64,000 nt of DNA from [Pseudopropionibacterium] massiliense (GTDB lineage: Bacteria > Actinomycetota > Actinomycetes > Propionibacteriales > Propionibacteriaceae), in the NCBI RefSeq assembly GCF_900607225.1, contig NZ_LR027842.1, positions 2,384,980 to 2,448,979 of the forward strand, in the 5' to 3' direction. This document shows positions 1 through 7,138 of the stretch, piece by piece. Each line of letters opens with the position of its first letter. Position 1 is the stretch's first letter. The notes beneath the pieces were generated by a model. The model saw nothing but the letters and a program-made list of their open reading frames with translations, searched no databases and was not told where the DNA came from. Made by a program: the position numbers and the translations under genes.

Positions 1-87
1 TTCCTTCTGGGAGCCGTCCTCCAGTACCGCGGCTCCCACTGCGGCGCTACTCTCCGAGACGGTCTCGGCTGCCTTGGTGTCGGTCAT
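1..87 (-). CDS. N-terminus of the gene after the iron-binding protein, probably a siderophore ABC permease (partial)
   Basis: Only the first 29 codons are inside the window. They read as a hydrophilic start (MTDTKAAETVSESS...) with no membrane segment yet. The ATG overlaps the stop of the upstream iron-binding protein gene as ATGA, so the two are translationally coupled. In siderophore uptake operons the gene after the binding protein is usually a FecCD-type permease, and a polar N-terminal tail is common in these proteins. The identity is therefore inferred from position; the visible residues do not prove it. Confidence 0.45.
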   Translation of the reverse strand, partial: MTDTKAAETVSESSAAVGAAVLEDGSQKE

Positions 88-1262
88 GACAGCTTGGCGG
101 CGAAGACGCCCTCGGCCTTGAAGGGCATGAACTTGTCGTGGAACTCGCTCCAGGCGGCGTCCACCTCGGGCAGCCCGTCAACCTTGAGTCCCTGCCATTC
201 GGCGAAGGCGACGTAGGCGAGGAAGTTGTACGGCGCGTCGTAGAGCTGGTGGTAGATGCCGTAGACCTGCTTGTCGCTGAACGCTTTCAGCTCGCTGTAA
301 CCGGTCTCGCTGGACAGCTGCCCCAAGGTCTGGTTCGTCTCCTCAGGGGTGGCGTTGTAGCCGAGTTTGACGTACTTGATGACCGTCTTCTCGCTCACCT
401 TCTGCTTCTCCCAGTCGCCTCCCGTGGCGATGATGATGTCCGGCTGGGATGCGATCAGCTGCTCGGCCGTGACGGTGCCCGCGTCCCCATCGATAAGTTT
501 GGTGCCGAGGTTGTTGCCGCCGCTGGCGGTGACAATCTGGCCGAAGTTGGACTCCCCGAAGGTGCGGCCGGGTTCGGAGATGCCGGGGGAACGCCACACG
601 AAAACACTCGGGCGATCCGCCTCGGCCTTGGCCTTGGCTGCCTCCAGGACCGGGTTGACCAAGGAGTCATAGTAGGTGAGGAACTCATCCGCCTTGCCGA
701 AGACGCCGAAGGCCTGACCCAGCAGCCGGACGCTGGTGTGGGTGTTCTCCACCGGTTTCTTGCGGAAATCGGTCACCAGGTAGGGGATCTTGGCGGAATC
801 CAGTTTCGCGTCGAACCCGGCCTGTTTGGCGGCCTCGTACTGTTCCAGGGTCATGAGGAACAGGTCGGGGTTGTACTCGAGGAGGTTCTCCACGCTCAGG
901 TCTCCCTTGGCGACGCTGCCGACGGTGGGCAGCTCTGCCGCCTTGGGCTGCACCTTCACCAGGCGATCGTAGATGTCGGGGGCAGCGCTCTGGATGTCGG
1001 TTCCCCAGGCCACTACCTTGTCCATCAGGTTGTCGCGCTGCAGGAAGAGCAGCGAGTAGGCCTGGCGGGATTCCCCCAGGATGATCTTGGTGGGAGCGGA
1101 TTCCAGGGTGACGGTACGGCCCGCGACATCGGTGATGGTCAATGCGCCACCTGCGGAACCCGAACCGGATGTTTCGGCCGTCTGGTTCCGGTTGCCGCAC
1201 GCCGAGACGGCGGCCACCCCCAGCGCCCCCGCGGCTCCTGCCAGAAAAGTCCTGCGTTTCAT
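84..1262 (-). CDS. Iron-siderophore ABC transporter, substrate-binding lipoprotein
   Basis: This 392-residue extracellular binding protein should capture a ferric siderophore and hand it to an ABC importer. The N-terminus has a twin arginine (RR at 3-4), a hydrophobic stretch and a lipobox ending at Cys22 (VSAC), suggesting Tat export and lipid anchoring. The rest shows the periplasmic-binding fold of the FecB/FepB group: a GRTVTLESAPTKII opening, and an EQLIASQPDIIIATGG segment late in the protein. I place the start at the ATG of MKRRTF because a GGAGG lies 7 bases before it; an ATG two codons upstream is too close to that site. A DtxR/IdeR-type box lies about 95 bases upstream, so iron repression is likely. 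The next gene overlaps its stop. Confidence 0.85.
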   Translation of the reverse strand: MKRRTFLAGAAGALGVAAVSACGNRNQTAETSGSGSAGGALTITDVAGRTVTLESAPTKIILGESRQAYSLLFLQRDNLMDKVVAWGTDIQSAAPDIYDRLVKVQPKAAELPTVGSVAKGDLSVENLLEYNPDLFLMTLEQYEAAKQAGFDAKLDSAKIPYLVTDFRKKPVENTHTSVRLLGQAFGVFGKADEFLTYYDSLVNPVLEAAKAKAEADRPSVFVWRSPGISEPGRTFGESNFGQIVTASGGNNLGTKLIDGDAGTVTAEQLIASQPDIIIATGGDWEKQKVSEKTVIKYVKLGYNATPEETNQTLGQLSSETGYSELKAFSDKQVYGIYHQLYDAPYNFLAYVAFAEWQGLKVDGLPEVDAAWSEFHDKFMPFKAEGVFAAKLS

Positions 1263-1355
1263 ATCCATGCCTCCTGCCGCCACGACGGCGCGATTGTGTT
1301 TGGTGGTATCGGTCAGATCGAACTGCCCGGGACGCTGACGGCGTCCTTTCAGAGA

Positions 1356-1374
1356 GAAAGCTAGGCAACCCTAA
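1356..1374 (-). promoter_or_regulatory. DtxR/IdeR-type iron box
   Basis: Read on the minus strand the 19 bases start TTAGGGTTGCCTAG. They match about 13 positions of the DtxR/IdeR consensus TTAGGTTAGCCTAACCTAA. The site lies upstream of an iron-siderophore binding protein gene, the expected target. The remaining non-coding bases from 1263 to 1538 hold no other feature I can name. Confidence 0.65.
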
Positions 1375-1538
1375 GAGCAGATCGCAGGATTGCGCAACTC
1401 AGGCGTTGCACTATCTGAGACGCCGCCCGGGACGAAGCTCCGTATGGCAGCGAGCTTCACACACGTTTGGTTTCGCCTGCACCGCCCTGTTCCGCCACGG
1501 TGAACGGACCCCGCCCACAGCCCCCTAAACTCTGGGAC

Positions 1539-1913
1539 ATGAGGCAGACCGAGAAGATCGTGCCCGAGGACTGGATAACGCATCTCGGCGGGGCGAACCG
1601 CGAGCCCATCGGCTGGATCGCACCCCGCGGCGAGGGTTTCGTCGCCATCGACCTGCTCGGCCGGGAACGCAGCGGAACGGTTGACTGGCTTGAAGCGGAG
1701 GAGACCCTCGACGAGCTTGGCATCCGCTACCTGGCCGCCCCCTACGAACTCGTGACCGACTCGGGCACATCGAAGGTCTACGTCGCCGAGGCCACCCCGG
1801 ATTTCGTGCGCGTCAAGGAGGATGACTTCAACGACATCAATTCCGACCAGACCTTCCACATCCTCCCGTTCCCCGTTCCGGAGGAGTTGCTGCGAGAACT
1901 TCCGGGTCGCTGA
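1539..1913 (+). CDS. Hypothetical protein, 124 residues
   Basis: I do not recognise a family. The product is a soluble, acidic protein of 124 residues with no signal peptide or membrane segment, beginning MRQTEKIVPEDW. It contains a GWIAPRGEGFVAIDLLGRE stretch that reads like alternating beta strands, and ends FPVPEELLRELPGR. I chose the ATG at 1539 rather than an in-frame codon 24 codons upstream, because the upstream extension is proline-rich and looks like non-coding sequence. It converges with moaD, with a single base between the two stop codons, so the two transcripts must terminate inside one another. Confidence 0.6.
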   Translation: MRQTEKIVPEDWITHLGGANREPIGWIAPRGEGFVAIDLLGRERSGTVDWLEAEETLDELGIRYLAAPYELVTDSGTSKVYVAEATPDFVRVKEDDFNDINSDQTFHILPFPVPEELLRELPGR

Positions 1914-1914
1914 A

Positions 1915-2154
1915 TCAGCCCCCGGCGAAGGGCGGTAGGACGTCGACCCCCCGCGCCCCGGTCAGGTCGTGGTCGTCCGGCAGGCCCGCCCTGCCATCGA
2001 CCAGCGTGGAACAACGCCCCAGCACCGCCTCGAACCCCTCACCGTGACGGGCGACGAGGATGGCCTTCAGCTCACCGAGGGTGGCGGCCTCCACCTCCTC
2101 GGTACCGGTCCCGGCGGCGGCCTCCGCGGCCGCGAACAACCGGACGAGGATCAT
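1915..2154 (-). CDS. moaD: MoaD-family molybdopterin synthase small subunit / sulfur carrier
   Basis: This 79-residue ubiquitin-like protein ends in Gly-Gly, the tail that MoeB-type enzymes adenylate and that is converted to a thiocarboxylate. In the MoaD role it donates sulfur to precursor Z with MoaE to make molybdopterin. The start MILVRLFAAAEAAAG and the LGELKAIL helix match the MoaD pattern. It is the last gene of the molybdenum-cofactor run and its ATG overlaps the stop of the mobA fusion gene (ATGA). MoaE and MoaA are not in the window. A ThiS role is possible from fold alone, but the neighbours favour MoaD. Confidence 0.8.
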   Translation of the reverse strand: MILVRLFAAAEAAAGTGTEEVEAATLGELKAILVARHGEGFEAVLGRCSTLVDGRAGLPDDHDLTGARGVDVLPPFAGG

Positions 2155-2996
2155 TTCTCCTCCTTCTCCGGCGGCAGGGGCGCCGAAGTGGCGGCGTCCT
2201 CCACCACCCGGCGCAGGTAGTCGAGGTCGCGTCCCGGGGTGGCTCCGGCTGCTAGCCCCCACAGATGGGCGCTCACGGGGGCCATGGGGCGCGCCCCCGC
2301 GTGGGCGATCTCGCGGCTGAGTTCCAGCACCCCGTGAATGTCCACGCGCCCCGGGTCGATCTCCAGGGCCGCACAGGCCTGGTCCACGAACTCCTGCCAG
2401 CCGGTTTCGTCCTGACTCATCTTGTCCCTCCAGAACTCGTTCCAGTGGGCGTGATCCGCCCATGTGTCCACGTCACGACCGTCGTCACCGACATCGGGCA
2501 GCAACCCCAGCCGCATGCCCGCCAGCAGCCCGCGAACCGACCGGTTCCGCGGGTCGCCGTAGGCCCGGGCCGCCGCCCGCAGCCGCGCGGTGCGGTGGAT
2601 TCCCAGCAGCCACTGGGGGGTTCCCTCCGCCGAGGCCAGGCAGTAGCCGTCCAGGTCGTCGTCCCGCGTGGTCGCGGCGAGCAGCCGGGGCACGGCCGCC
2701 TGCACGCCGGGCAGGTCGCAGGCCAGCGCCACCGTCCATTCCGCGGGTTCCCCGACGGCGTCCAGGCCGGCGACGATCCCGGCTGCCGGTCCGGTTCCCG
2801 GAGGGTCCTCGACGGTGACCAAGACCCCGTCGGGCACCGCCACCGGGCCGACCACCACCGTCGTGCGGGCGCGCCTGACCGCCTCGAGCACCACGTCGAG
2901 CAGCCGCCTGCCGCCGACGACCAGGTCAGCCTTGGACACCCCGCCGAGCCGCGATCCGCGGCCACCCGCCAGGATGATCGCGTCGAACTCAGGCAT
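2151..2996 (-). CDS. MobA-like molybdenum cofactor nucleotidyltransferase fused to a DUF6457 domain
   Basis: The first ~190 residues are a MobA-type nucleotidyltransferase, with the NTP-binding loop IILAGGRGSRLGG and the lysine in VSKADL near the start. It probably attaches GMP (or a related nucleotide) to molybdopterin. The last ~80 residues (from about DETGWQEFVDQAC) form a small helical domain with a REIAHAGARPMAPVSAHLWG signature, the DUF6457 pattern. A separate gene at 5439-5693 encodes the same domain alone. I use the ATG of MPEFDAII because it starts the NTP-binding fold directly; codons upstream overlap moaC. It overlaps moaC by 8 bases and moaD by 4. Confidence 0.82.
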   Translation of the reverse strand: MPEFDAIILAGGRGSRLGGVSKADLVVGGRRLLDVVLEAVRRARTTVVVGPVAVPDGVLVTVEDPPGTGPAAGIVAGLDAVGEPAEWTVALACDLPGVQAAVPRLLAATTRDDDLDGYCLASAEGTPQWLLGIHRTARLRAAARAYGDPRNRSVRGLLAGMRLGLLPDVGDDGRDVDTWADHAHWNEFWRDKMSQDETGWQEFVDQACAALEIDPGRVDIHGVLELSREIAHAGARPMAPVSAHLWGLAAGATPGRDLDYLRRVVEDAATSAPLPPEKEEK

Positions 2997-3459
2997 CGCG
3001 CCGCCAACTGCCCGACCGGCCGCCCTCCTTGGCAAGCAGCTTCACCTCGCGGATGTGGGCGTGCCTGTCGAGGCCCTTGACCATGTCGATCAGCGCCAGC
3101 GCGGCGACGGAGGCGGCGGTGAGGGCCTCCATCTCGACGCCGGTGCGGTCGGCGGTACGCACCGTGGCGACCACCTCGATGCTCTCCGGGCCCAGGGTCA
3201 GGTCGACCACAGCGCCGTGCACCCCGATCACGTGGGCCAGCGGCAGCAGCTCCGGGGTTCGTTTCGCCGCAGCAATCCCGGCGATGCGCGCCACCGCAAG
3301 CACGTCGCCCTTCGGCATCTCCCCGGATGCGATGCGTTTCAGGATCTCCGGGTCGCAAACCACCGTCGCGGAGGCGGTGGCGGCGCGTTTCGTCGGTTGT
3401 TTGTCGGTGACGTCGACCATGCGGGCCTGGCCGGCGGAATCGAGGTGGGTGAACTTCAC
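2989..3459 (-). CDS. moaC: Cyclic pyranopterin monophosphate synthase MoaC
   Basis: MoaC converts the MoaA product 3',8-cyclo-7,8-dihydro-GTP to cyclic pyranopterin monophosphate, the first stable intermediate of molybdenum cofactor synthesis. The 156 residues carry the family blocks: a FTHLDSAGQARMVDVTDK start, the PLAHVIGVHGAVVDL block containing the conserved histidines, and GVEMEALTAASVAALALIDMVK, which holds the active-site lysine region. The start is a GTG that overlaps the moeA stop (GTGA). MoaA, the partner enzyme, is not seen in this window. Confidence 0.93.
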   Translation of the reverse strand: MKFTHLDSAGQARMVDVTDKQPTKRAATASATVVCDPEILKRIASGEMPKGDVLAVARIAGIAAAKRTPELLPLAHVIGVHGAVVDLTLGPESIEVVATVRTADRTGVEMEALTAASVAALALIDMVKGLDRHAHIREVKLLAKEGGRSGSWRRDA

Positions 3460-4691
3460 AGGTACCTCCGGAAGGAGACGAGGTCGCCGGGCCGGACGCT
3501 GTCCGTCGGTTCGTCGAGCAGGGCCAGGCCATCGGCCCGGGCGGCGGCCGAGACCAGATGTGAGGCCGAGATTCCCTCGTGGGCGGGCACCACGACCAGG
3601 CGCCCCGTCTCGTCGGTTTCGACGATGACCGGCACCACTTGGCGACGACCCCTGGGGGCGGGCCAGGGGGACCCGACGACGGCCCGCAGCCAGGACCGTG
3701 GGACACGGCCCAACATTGCGTCGAGCAACGGCTCCACGAACAATTCGCAGCTGACCATCGTGGACAACGGATTGCCGGGCAGCGCCACCAGCGGCACCTC
3801 CCGCTCCCCCGCCCGCCACAGCGCCCAGCCCTGCGGTTTCCCGGGTTGCATCACGACGTGGACGAACCGGGACCGCACCGCGGCGGAGGAACCGATCTCC
3901 CCCCCCAGCCCCTGCCGCACCACGTCGTGGTCGCCGACGGAACCCCCGCCGCTCAGCACCACCAGATCCGCCCCTGCCGCCGCGGCCTCCAGCCCGGCGG
4001 CGAAGCTCCCCGGCTCGTCGGGCAGGACCGGGGCGGCGACCACCTCGGCGCCCATCCTGATCAGCTGCCCGGCCATGAAGGTGCCGTTCGACTCGTGGAT
4101 CTGGCCCCGGGCGAGCACCGCACCCGCGGGGCGCAGCTCGTCGCCCGTCGCGATGACGGCAACGCGGGGCCGCCGCACCACCGTCACCTCGCCCCGCCCG
4201 CAGGCGGCCGCTGCGCCGAGGGATCGCGGTCCCAGCCGAAGCCCGGCGGGCAGCACCTCGGCGCCGGCGGAAAAGTCCTCCCCCGCTGCCCTGACGTGGG
4301 TTTTCCCGCCCGGTTCCTCGACGATCCGGACGATCCCCCCGGATTCCTCGGTCAGTTCGACGGGCACCACCGCATCGGCCTGCGACGGCAGGGGCGCGCC
4401 CGTCATGATCCGCACGCACTCGCCGGGAGCCATCGCCGGATCCAGCGGTGACCCCGCGGCGACCGTCCCGACCACGCTCAGCTCGGCGCCCCGGTGCCGG
4501 TCGGTTTCGTGGACCGCGAAACCGTCCATGGCGGAGTTCGCGAACACCGGAACGGCCGCGGCCGCGGTCACCGGCGCCGCCAGCGTCCGCCCGTCCGCCC
4601 GGCCCAGGGACACGGTCTCGACATCCGTGATCCGCGTCACGAGCCGGAGCAGCTCGTCCCGGTACTCCTCGATGCTCAGCCTGTCGCGCAC
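3456..4691 (-). CDS. moeA: Molybdopterin molybdenumtransferase MoeA
   Basis: MoeA inserts molybdate into adenylated molybdopterin. The 411-residue product has all expected blocks: FANSAMDGFAV (domain II/III), GECVRIMTGAPLPSQADAVVP, the ATGDEL motif, LSGGGSVGDHD, and a PGNPLSTMV block near residue 300 followed by the C-terminal domain IV. I chose the GTG of VRDRLSIEEYRDE because a perfect GGAGGAG lies 6 bases before it; an ATG six codons upstream would overlap moeB and lacks a site. It sits one base after moeB and overlaps moaC. Confidence 0.93.
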   Translation of the reverse strand: MRDRLSIEEYRDELLRLVTRITDVETVSLGRADGRTLAAPVTAAAAVPVFANSAMDGFAVHETDRHRGAELSVVGTVAAGSPLDPAMAPGECVRIMTGAPLPSQADAVVPVELTEESGGIVRIVEEPGGKTHVRAAGEDFSAGAEVLPAGLRLGPRSLGAAAACGRGEVTVVRRPRVAVIATGDELRPAGAVLARGQIHESNGTFMAGQLIRMGAEVVAAPVLPDEPGSFAAGLEAAAAGADLVVLSGGGSVGDHDVVRQGLGGEIGSSAAVRSRFVHVVMQPGKPQGWALWRAGEREVPLVALPGNPLSTMVSCELFVEPLLDAMLGRVPRSWLRAVVGSPWPAPRGRRQVVPVIVETDETGRLVVVPAHEGISASHLVSAAARADGLALLDEPTDSVRPGDLVSFRRYL

Positions 4692-4692
4692 G

Positions 4693-5439
4693 TCAACTCC
4701 TCCCGGCAAACGGTAGTTCCACCACCCTCGCCCGGAGGGTGTCGATGTACATCACGCGCCCCAGCAGCGGTTCCCCGACCCCAGTGAGCAGCTTGACCAC
4801 CTCGGTGGCCATCACCGAACCCACCCAGCCGGTCATGGGACCCAGCACCCCGACCTCGGAGGCCGTCGGGCAGCTTCGCGGGGGGTCGGGGAACAGGTCC
4901 GACAGCGCCAGTCCGTGACGTTCCCACAGCACCGTGACCTGCCCGTTGACGGCCTGGACCGCGCCGAAGACCAAAGGCAGGTCGAGGCGCTGACAGGTCC
5001 GCGCCACGACCAGGCGGGTGGGCAGGTTGTCCACCGCGTCCACCACCACGTCGCAGTCCCCGAGAATCTCCTCCGCCGTCTCCTGCGTGACGCGCAGAGG
5101 CACGGGAATCACCTCGACCAAGGGGTTGAGGTCCGCCAGCCGCGCGGCGGCGGCGTCGGCCTTGGAGGCTCCCAGGGTCGCGTTTCCGTAGAGGGTCTGG
5201 CGTTGCAGGTTGCGTTCCTCCACGACGTCGTCGTCGACGACGATCAGCCGCCCCACCCCGGAGGCGGCCAGGTACTGCAGCACGGGACCGCCAAGACCTC
5301 CCGCACCGATGCAGCACACCGTGGCTGCCTTGAGCCTGCCCTGGGCCTCCTCCCCGAAACCGTCGATGGCCATGGTTCGCTGGTAGCGTTCACGTTCGGC
5401 GTCGGTGAGGGGCTCAGGGACGGCGATGACCGGCTGCAT
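4693..5439 (-). CDS. moeB: MoeB/ThiF-type E1-like adenylyltransferase
   Basis: This 248-residue enzyme should adenylate the C-terminal glycine of MoaD in an ATP-dependent step. It shows the nucleotide-binding loop GAGGLGGPVLQYLAASGVG (about 45-63), the DDDVVEERNLQRQ acidic/arginine block, DAVDNLPTR, and the crossover region ending GVLGPMTGWVGS. Unlike E. coli MoeB it has no paired CxxC zinc ligands, and Ala sits where MoeB has a conserved Cys just before the GVLGP block. It also lacks the C-terminal rhodanese domain of actinobacterial MoeZ. It overlaps the DUF6457 gene by one base and lies just before moeA. Confidence 0.85.
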   Translation of the reverse strand: MQPVIAVPEPLTDAERERYQRTMAIDGFGEEAQGRLKAATVCCIGAGGLGGPVLQYLAASGVGRLIVVDDDVVEERNLQRQTLYGNATLGASKADAAAARLADLNPLVEVIPVPLRVTQETAEEILGDCDVVVDAVDNLPTRLVVARTCQRLDLPLVFGAVQAVNGQVTVLWERHGLALSDLFPDPPRSCPTASEVGVLGPMTGWVGSVMATEVVKLLTGVGEPLLGRVMYIDTLRARVVELPFAGRS

Positions 5440-5693
5440 CAGCCCTCCGGGAGCGCATCGAGAATGACCCGGGCCAGTTCCCCGGGATCACGGTCCGGGT
5501 GGGTGGCGATCGCCAACCCCCACAGGTAGGCGGAGACCGGGGCCATGGGGCGCTGGTAGCGTGCCGCGACCTGGCCCGTCAGGTCGTGAACGGCGCGCGG
5601 CGAAACCCCGGATGCGTCGACCTCCAGGGCCGCGGCCACGTGCTCCACCCAGGCAGCCCAGGTGGTCTCGTCAATGGGTTCCCGACCGCTCAC
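5439..5693 (-). CDS. DUF6457 domain protein, stand-alone
   Basis: This small soluble protein (84 residues) is similar to the C-terminal tail of the MobA fusion in the same operon. Both share a Trp-rich start, an acidic mid-part with an ALEVD/ALEID block, and a RPMAPVSAYLWGLAIA signature. The function is unknown; placement between narI and moeB and fusion to MobA suggest a role in cofactor synthesis or delivery to the reductase. The start is a GTG that overlaps the narI stop, and the stop overlaps the moeB ATG, so it is coupled on both sides. Confidence 0.75.
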   Translation of the reverse strand: MSGREPIDETTWAAWVEHVAAALEVDASGVSPRAVHDLTGQVAARYQRPMAPVSAYLWGLAIATHPDRDPGELARVILDALPEG

Positions 5694-6427
5694 ACCTGCT
5701 CCTTCAGTTTGGGTTTGTCCCACAGCCCAGCGGGCACATTGGTGTGCCGGGCCGGTTTCCTACCGGCGGAGCGGTAGACCACGTAGGGCCGGGTCACGTA
5801 CCCGACCGGGATGCTGAAGGCGTGCACCAACCGGGTGAACGGCCAGATCAGCAGGATCAGGAACGCCAGGAAGGCGTGCGCCTGGAAGGATAACGGCGAG
5901 TTCACCATCAGCTCGATGTTCGGCTGGAAGGTGAAGATGCTGCGGAACCAGGGACCCACCCCCTGCCGGTAGTTGTAGTGGTGGTCGAAGGTGGTGGTCA
6001 GCGTGTTCCACGCGCCGGTGACGAGAATGGCGGTCAGCACCACGTACATCACGACATCCCCGATGGTGGTGGCCTTCCGCACCGCGGGCACGGCGATGCG
6101 CCGGATGATGAGGATCAGGTACCCGACGGCGATCATGATCCCGGAGACCCAGCCGCCGGCCACCGCGACCAGGTGGTAGGTCTCCTGTCCGATGCCGAGG
6201 GCATCGGTCCACGATTTCGGAATGACCAGCCCCATGAGATGCCCACCGAAGGCGAACAGCAGGCCGAAGTGGAACAGTGGAGCACCGATGCGCAGCAGCC
6301 GCGACTCATAGATCTGCGAGCTGCGGGTGGTCCAGGAGAACTGGCTGAATCGGTATCGCCAGATCATGCCGACGACGAAGACCGCCATCGCGATGTAGGG
6401 GAAAACCCCCCAGAGCAGAGTGTTCAT
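5690..6427 (-). CDS. narI: Respiratory nitrate reductase gamma subunit (cytochrome b) NarI
   Basis: NarI anchors nitrate reductase in the membrane and takes electrons from menaquinol through two b haems. The 245 residues show five hydrophobic segments. Four histidines stand where haem ligands are expected: His53 (FHFG), His63 (GGHLMG), His184 (FQAHAF) and His202 (LVHAFS). The C-terminal half carries the family's SIFTFQPNIELM and RPYVVYRS blocks. It starts 3 bases after narJ and overlaps the DUF6457 gene. Confidence 0.95.
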   Translation of the reverse strand: MNTLLWGVFPYIAMAVFVVGMIWRYRFSQFSWTTRSSQIYESRLLRIGAPLFHFGLLFAFGGHLMGLVIPKSWTDALGIGQETYHLVAVAGGWVSGIMIAVGYLILIIRRIAVPAVRKATTIGDVVMYVVLTAILVTGAWNTLTTTFDHHYNYRQGVGPWFRSIFTFQPNIELMVNSPLSFQAHAFLAFLILLIWPFTRLVHAFSIPVGYVTRPYVVYRSAGRKPARHTNVPAGLWDKPKLKEQV

Positions 6428-6430
6428 GGA

Positions 6431-7138
6431 TCAGACTCCCAGCAGTTCAGCGTCTTCGTCGGGACGGGGGTTCAGGAACGGATCGATGCCGTAGGGTTCC
6501 AGCCCCACGTCCTCGGTTTCGGGGCCGTCGCGGAGCAGTTTCGCGACGGTTTCGGCCTGCTCACCGTCGATGGCGGGCAGGGTGGCGCGCAGGGCGGCCA
6601 GCGCCCCGTGCCAGGGAGATCCCCGGTGCTCCAGGGCCATGGCGAGCAGTTCCACCCCTGCGCGGTGCCGGTTGATCAGTTCCCAGGCGACATCCAGGTC
6701 GCCGAGGGCCCCGAACTCCAGGACCACTGACAGGTGGTCGGGCAGTTCCTCGTCGCTGACCTCCATCCCGGCGCGGCGGTAGGCCTGTTTGAACTGCACC
6801 AGGGCCACTCCCCGTTTCCGGCTGTCGCCGTGGGCGTAGTAGGTCAGGTGCAGGGCGCACTTGCGGGTGTGGTCGAAGGTCTCGACGTAGGCCTGCCGGG
6901 AGGCCTCCAGGCCCTGCTTTTCGAGGTGGTCGATCACCCCGATCAGCGGCTCCCCCACCGTGGCGGGCAGCCGCCCGGCCGTATCACGAAGCCGCGTCAG
7001 GTTCCGGAACAGCTTCACCGACGGGTAGTCCAGCAGCAGGGAGACGGCCTGCCATGTCACGCGCAGCTGGTCGTCGGGCAGCTCCCGGGCCGGGACGTTC
7101 GGGGCCCGGCGTCCGATGCCGGGTAGCCAGCGTCTCAT
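6431..7138 (-). CDS. narJ: Nitrate reductase assembly chaperone NarJ
   Basis: NarJ is a system-specific chaperone that holds NarG while the molybdenum cofactor and Fe-S clusters are inserted; it is not part of the final complex. The 235-residue all-alpha protein has the TorD/NarJ features: YPSVKLFRNL near the start, the YVETFDHTRKCALHLTYY block, and LPDHLSVVLEF. I start at the ATG of MRRWLPG, which overlaps the narH stop as TGATG; longer in-frame options run deep into narH. Confidence 0.93.
   Translation of the reverse strand: MRRWLPGIGRRAPNVPARELPDDQLRVTWQAVSLLLDYPSVKLFRNLTRLRDTAGRLPATVGEPLIGVIDHLEKQGLEASRQAYVETFDHTRKCALHLTYYAHGDSRKRGVALVQFKQAYRRAGMEVSDEELPDHLSVVLEFGALGDLDVAWELINRHRAGVELLAMALEHRGSPWHGALAALRATLPAIDGEQAETVAKLLRDGPETEDVGLEPYGIDPFLNPRPDEDAELLGV

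Noticed and set aside
138-1364. A 408-codon open frame on the plus strand opposite the iron-binding protein
   Set aside because: It is the antisense of a clear binding-protein gene, and its residue mix is the usual high-GC antisense pattern. No family motif is present.
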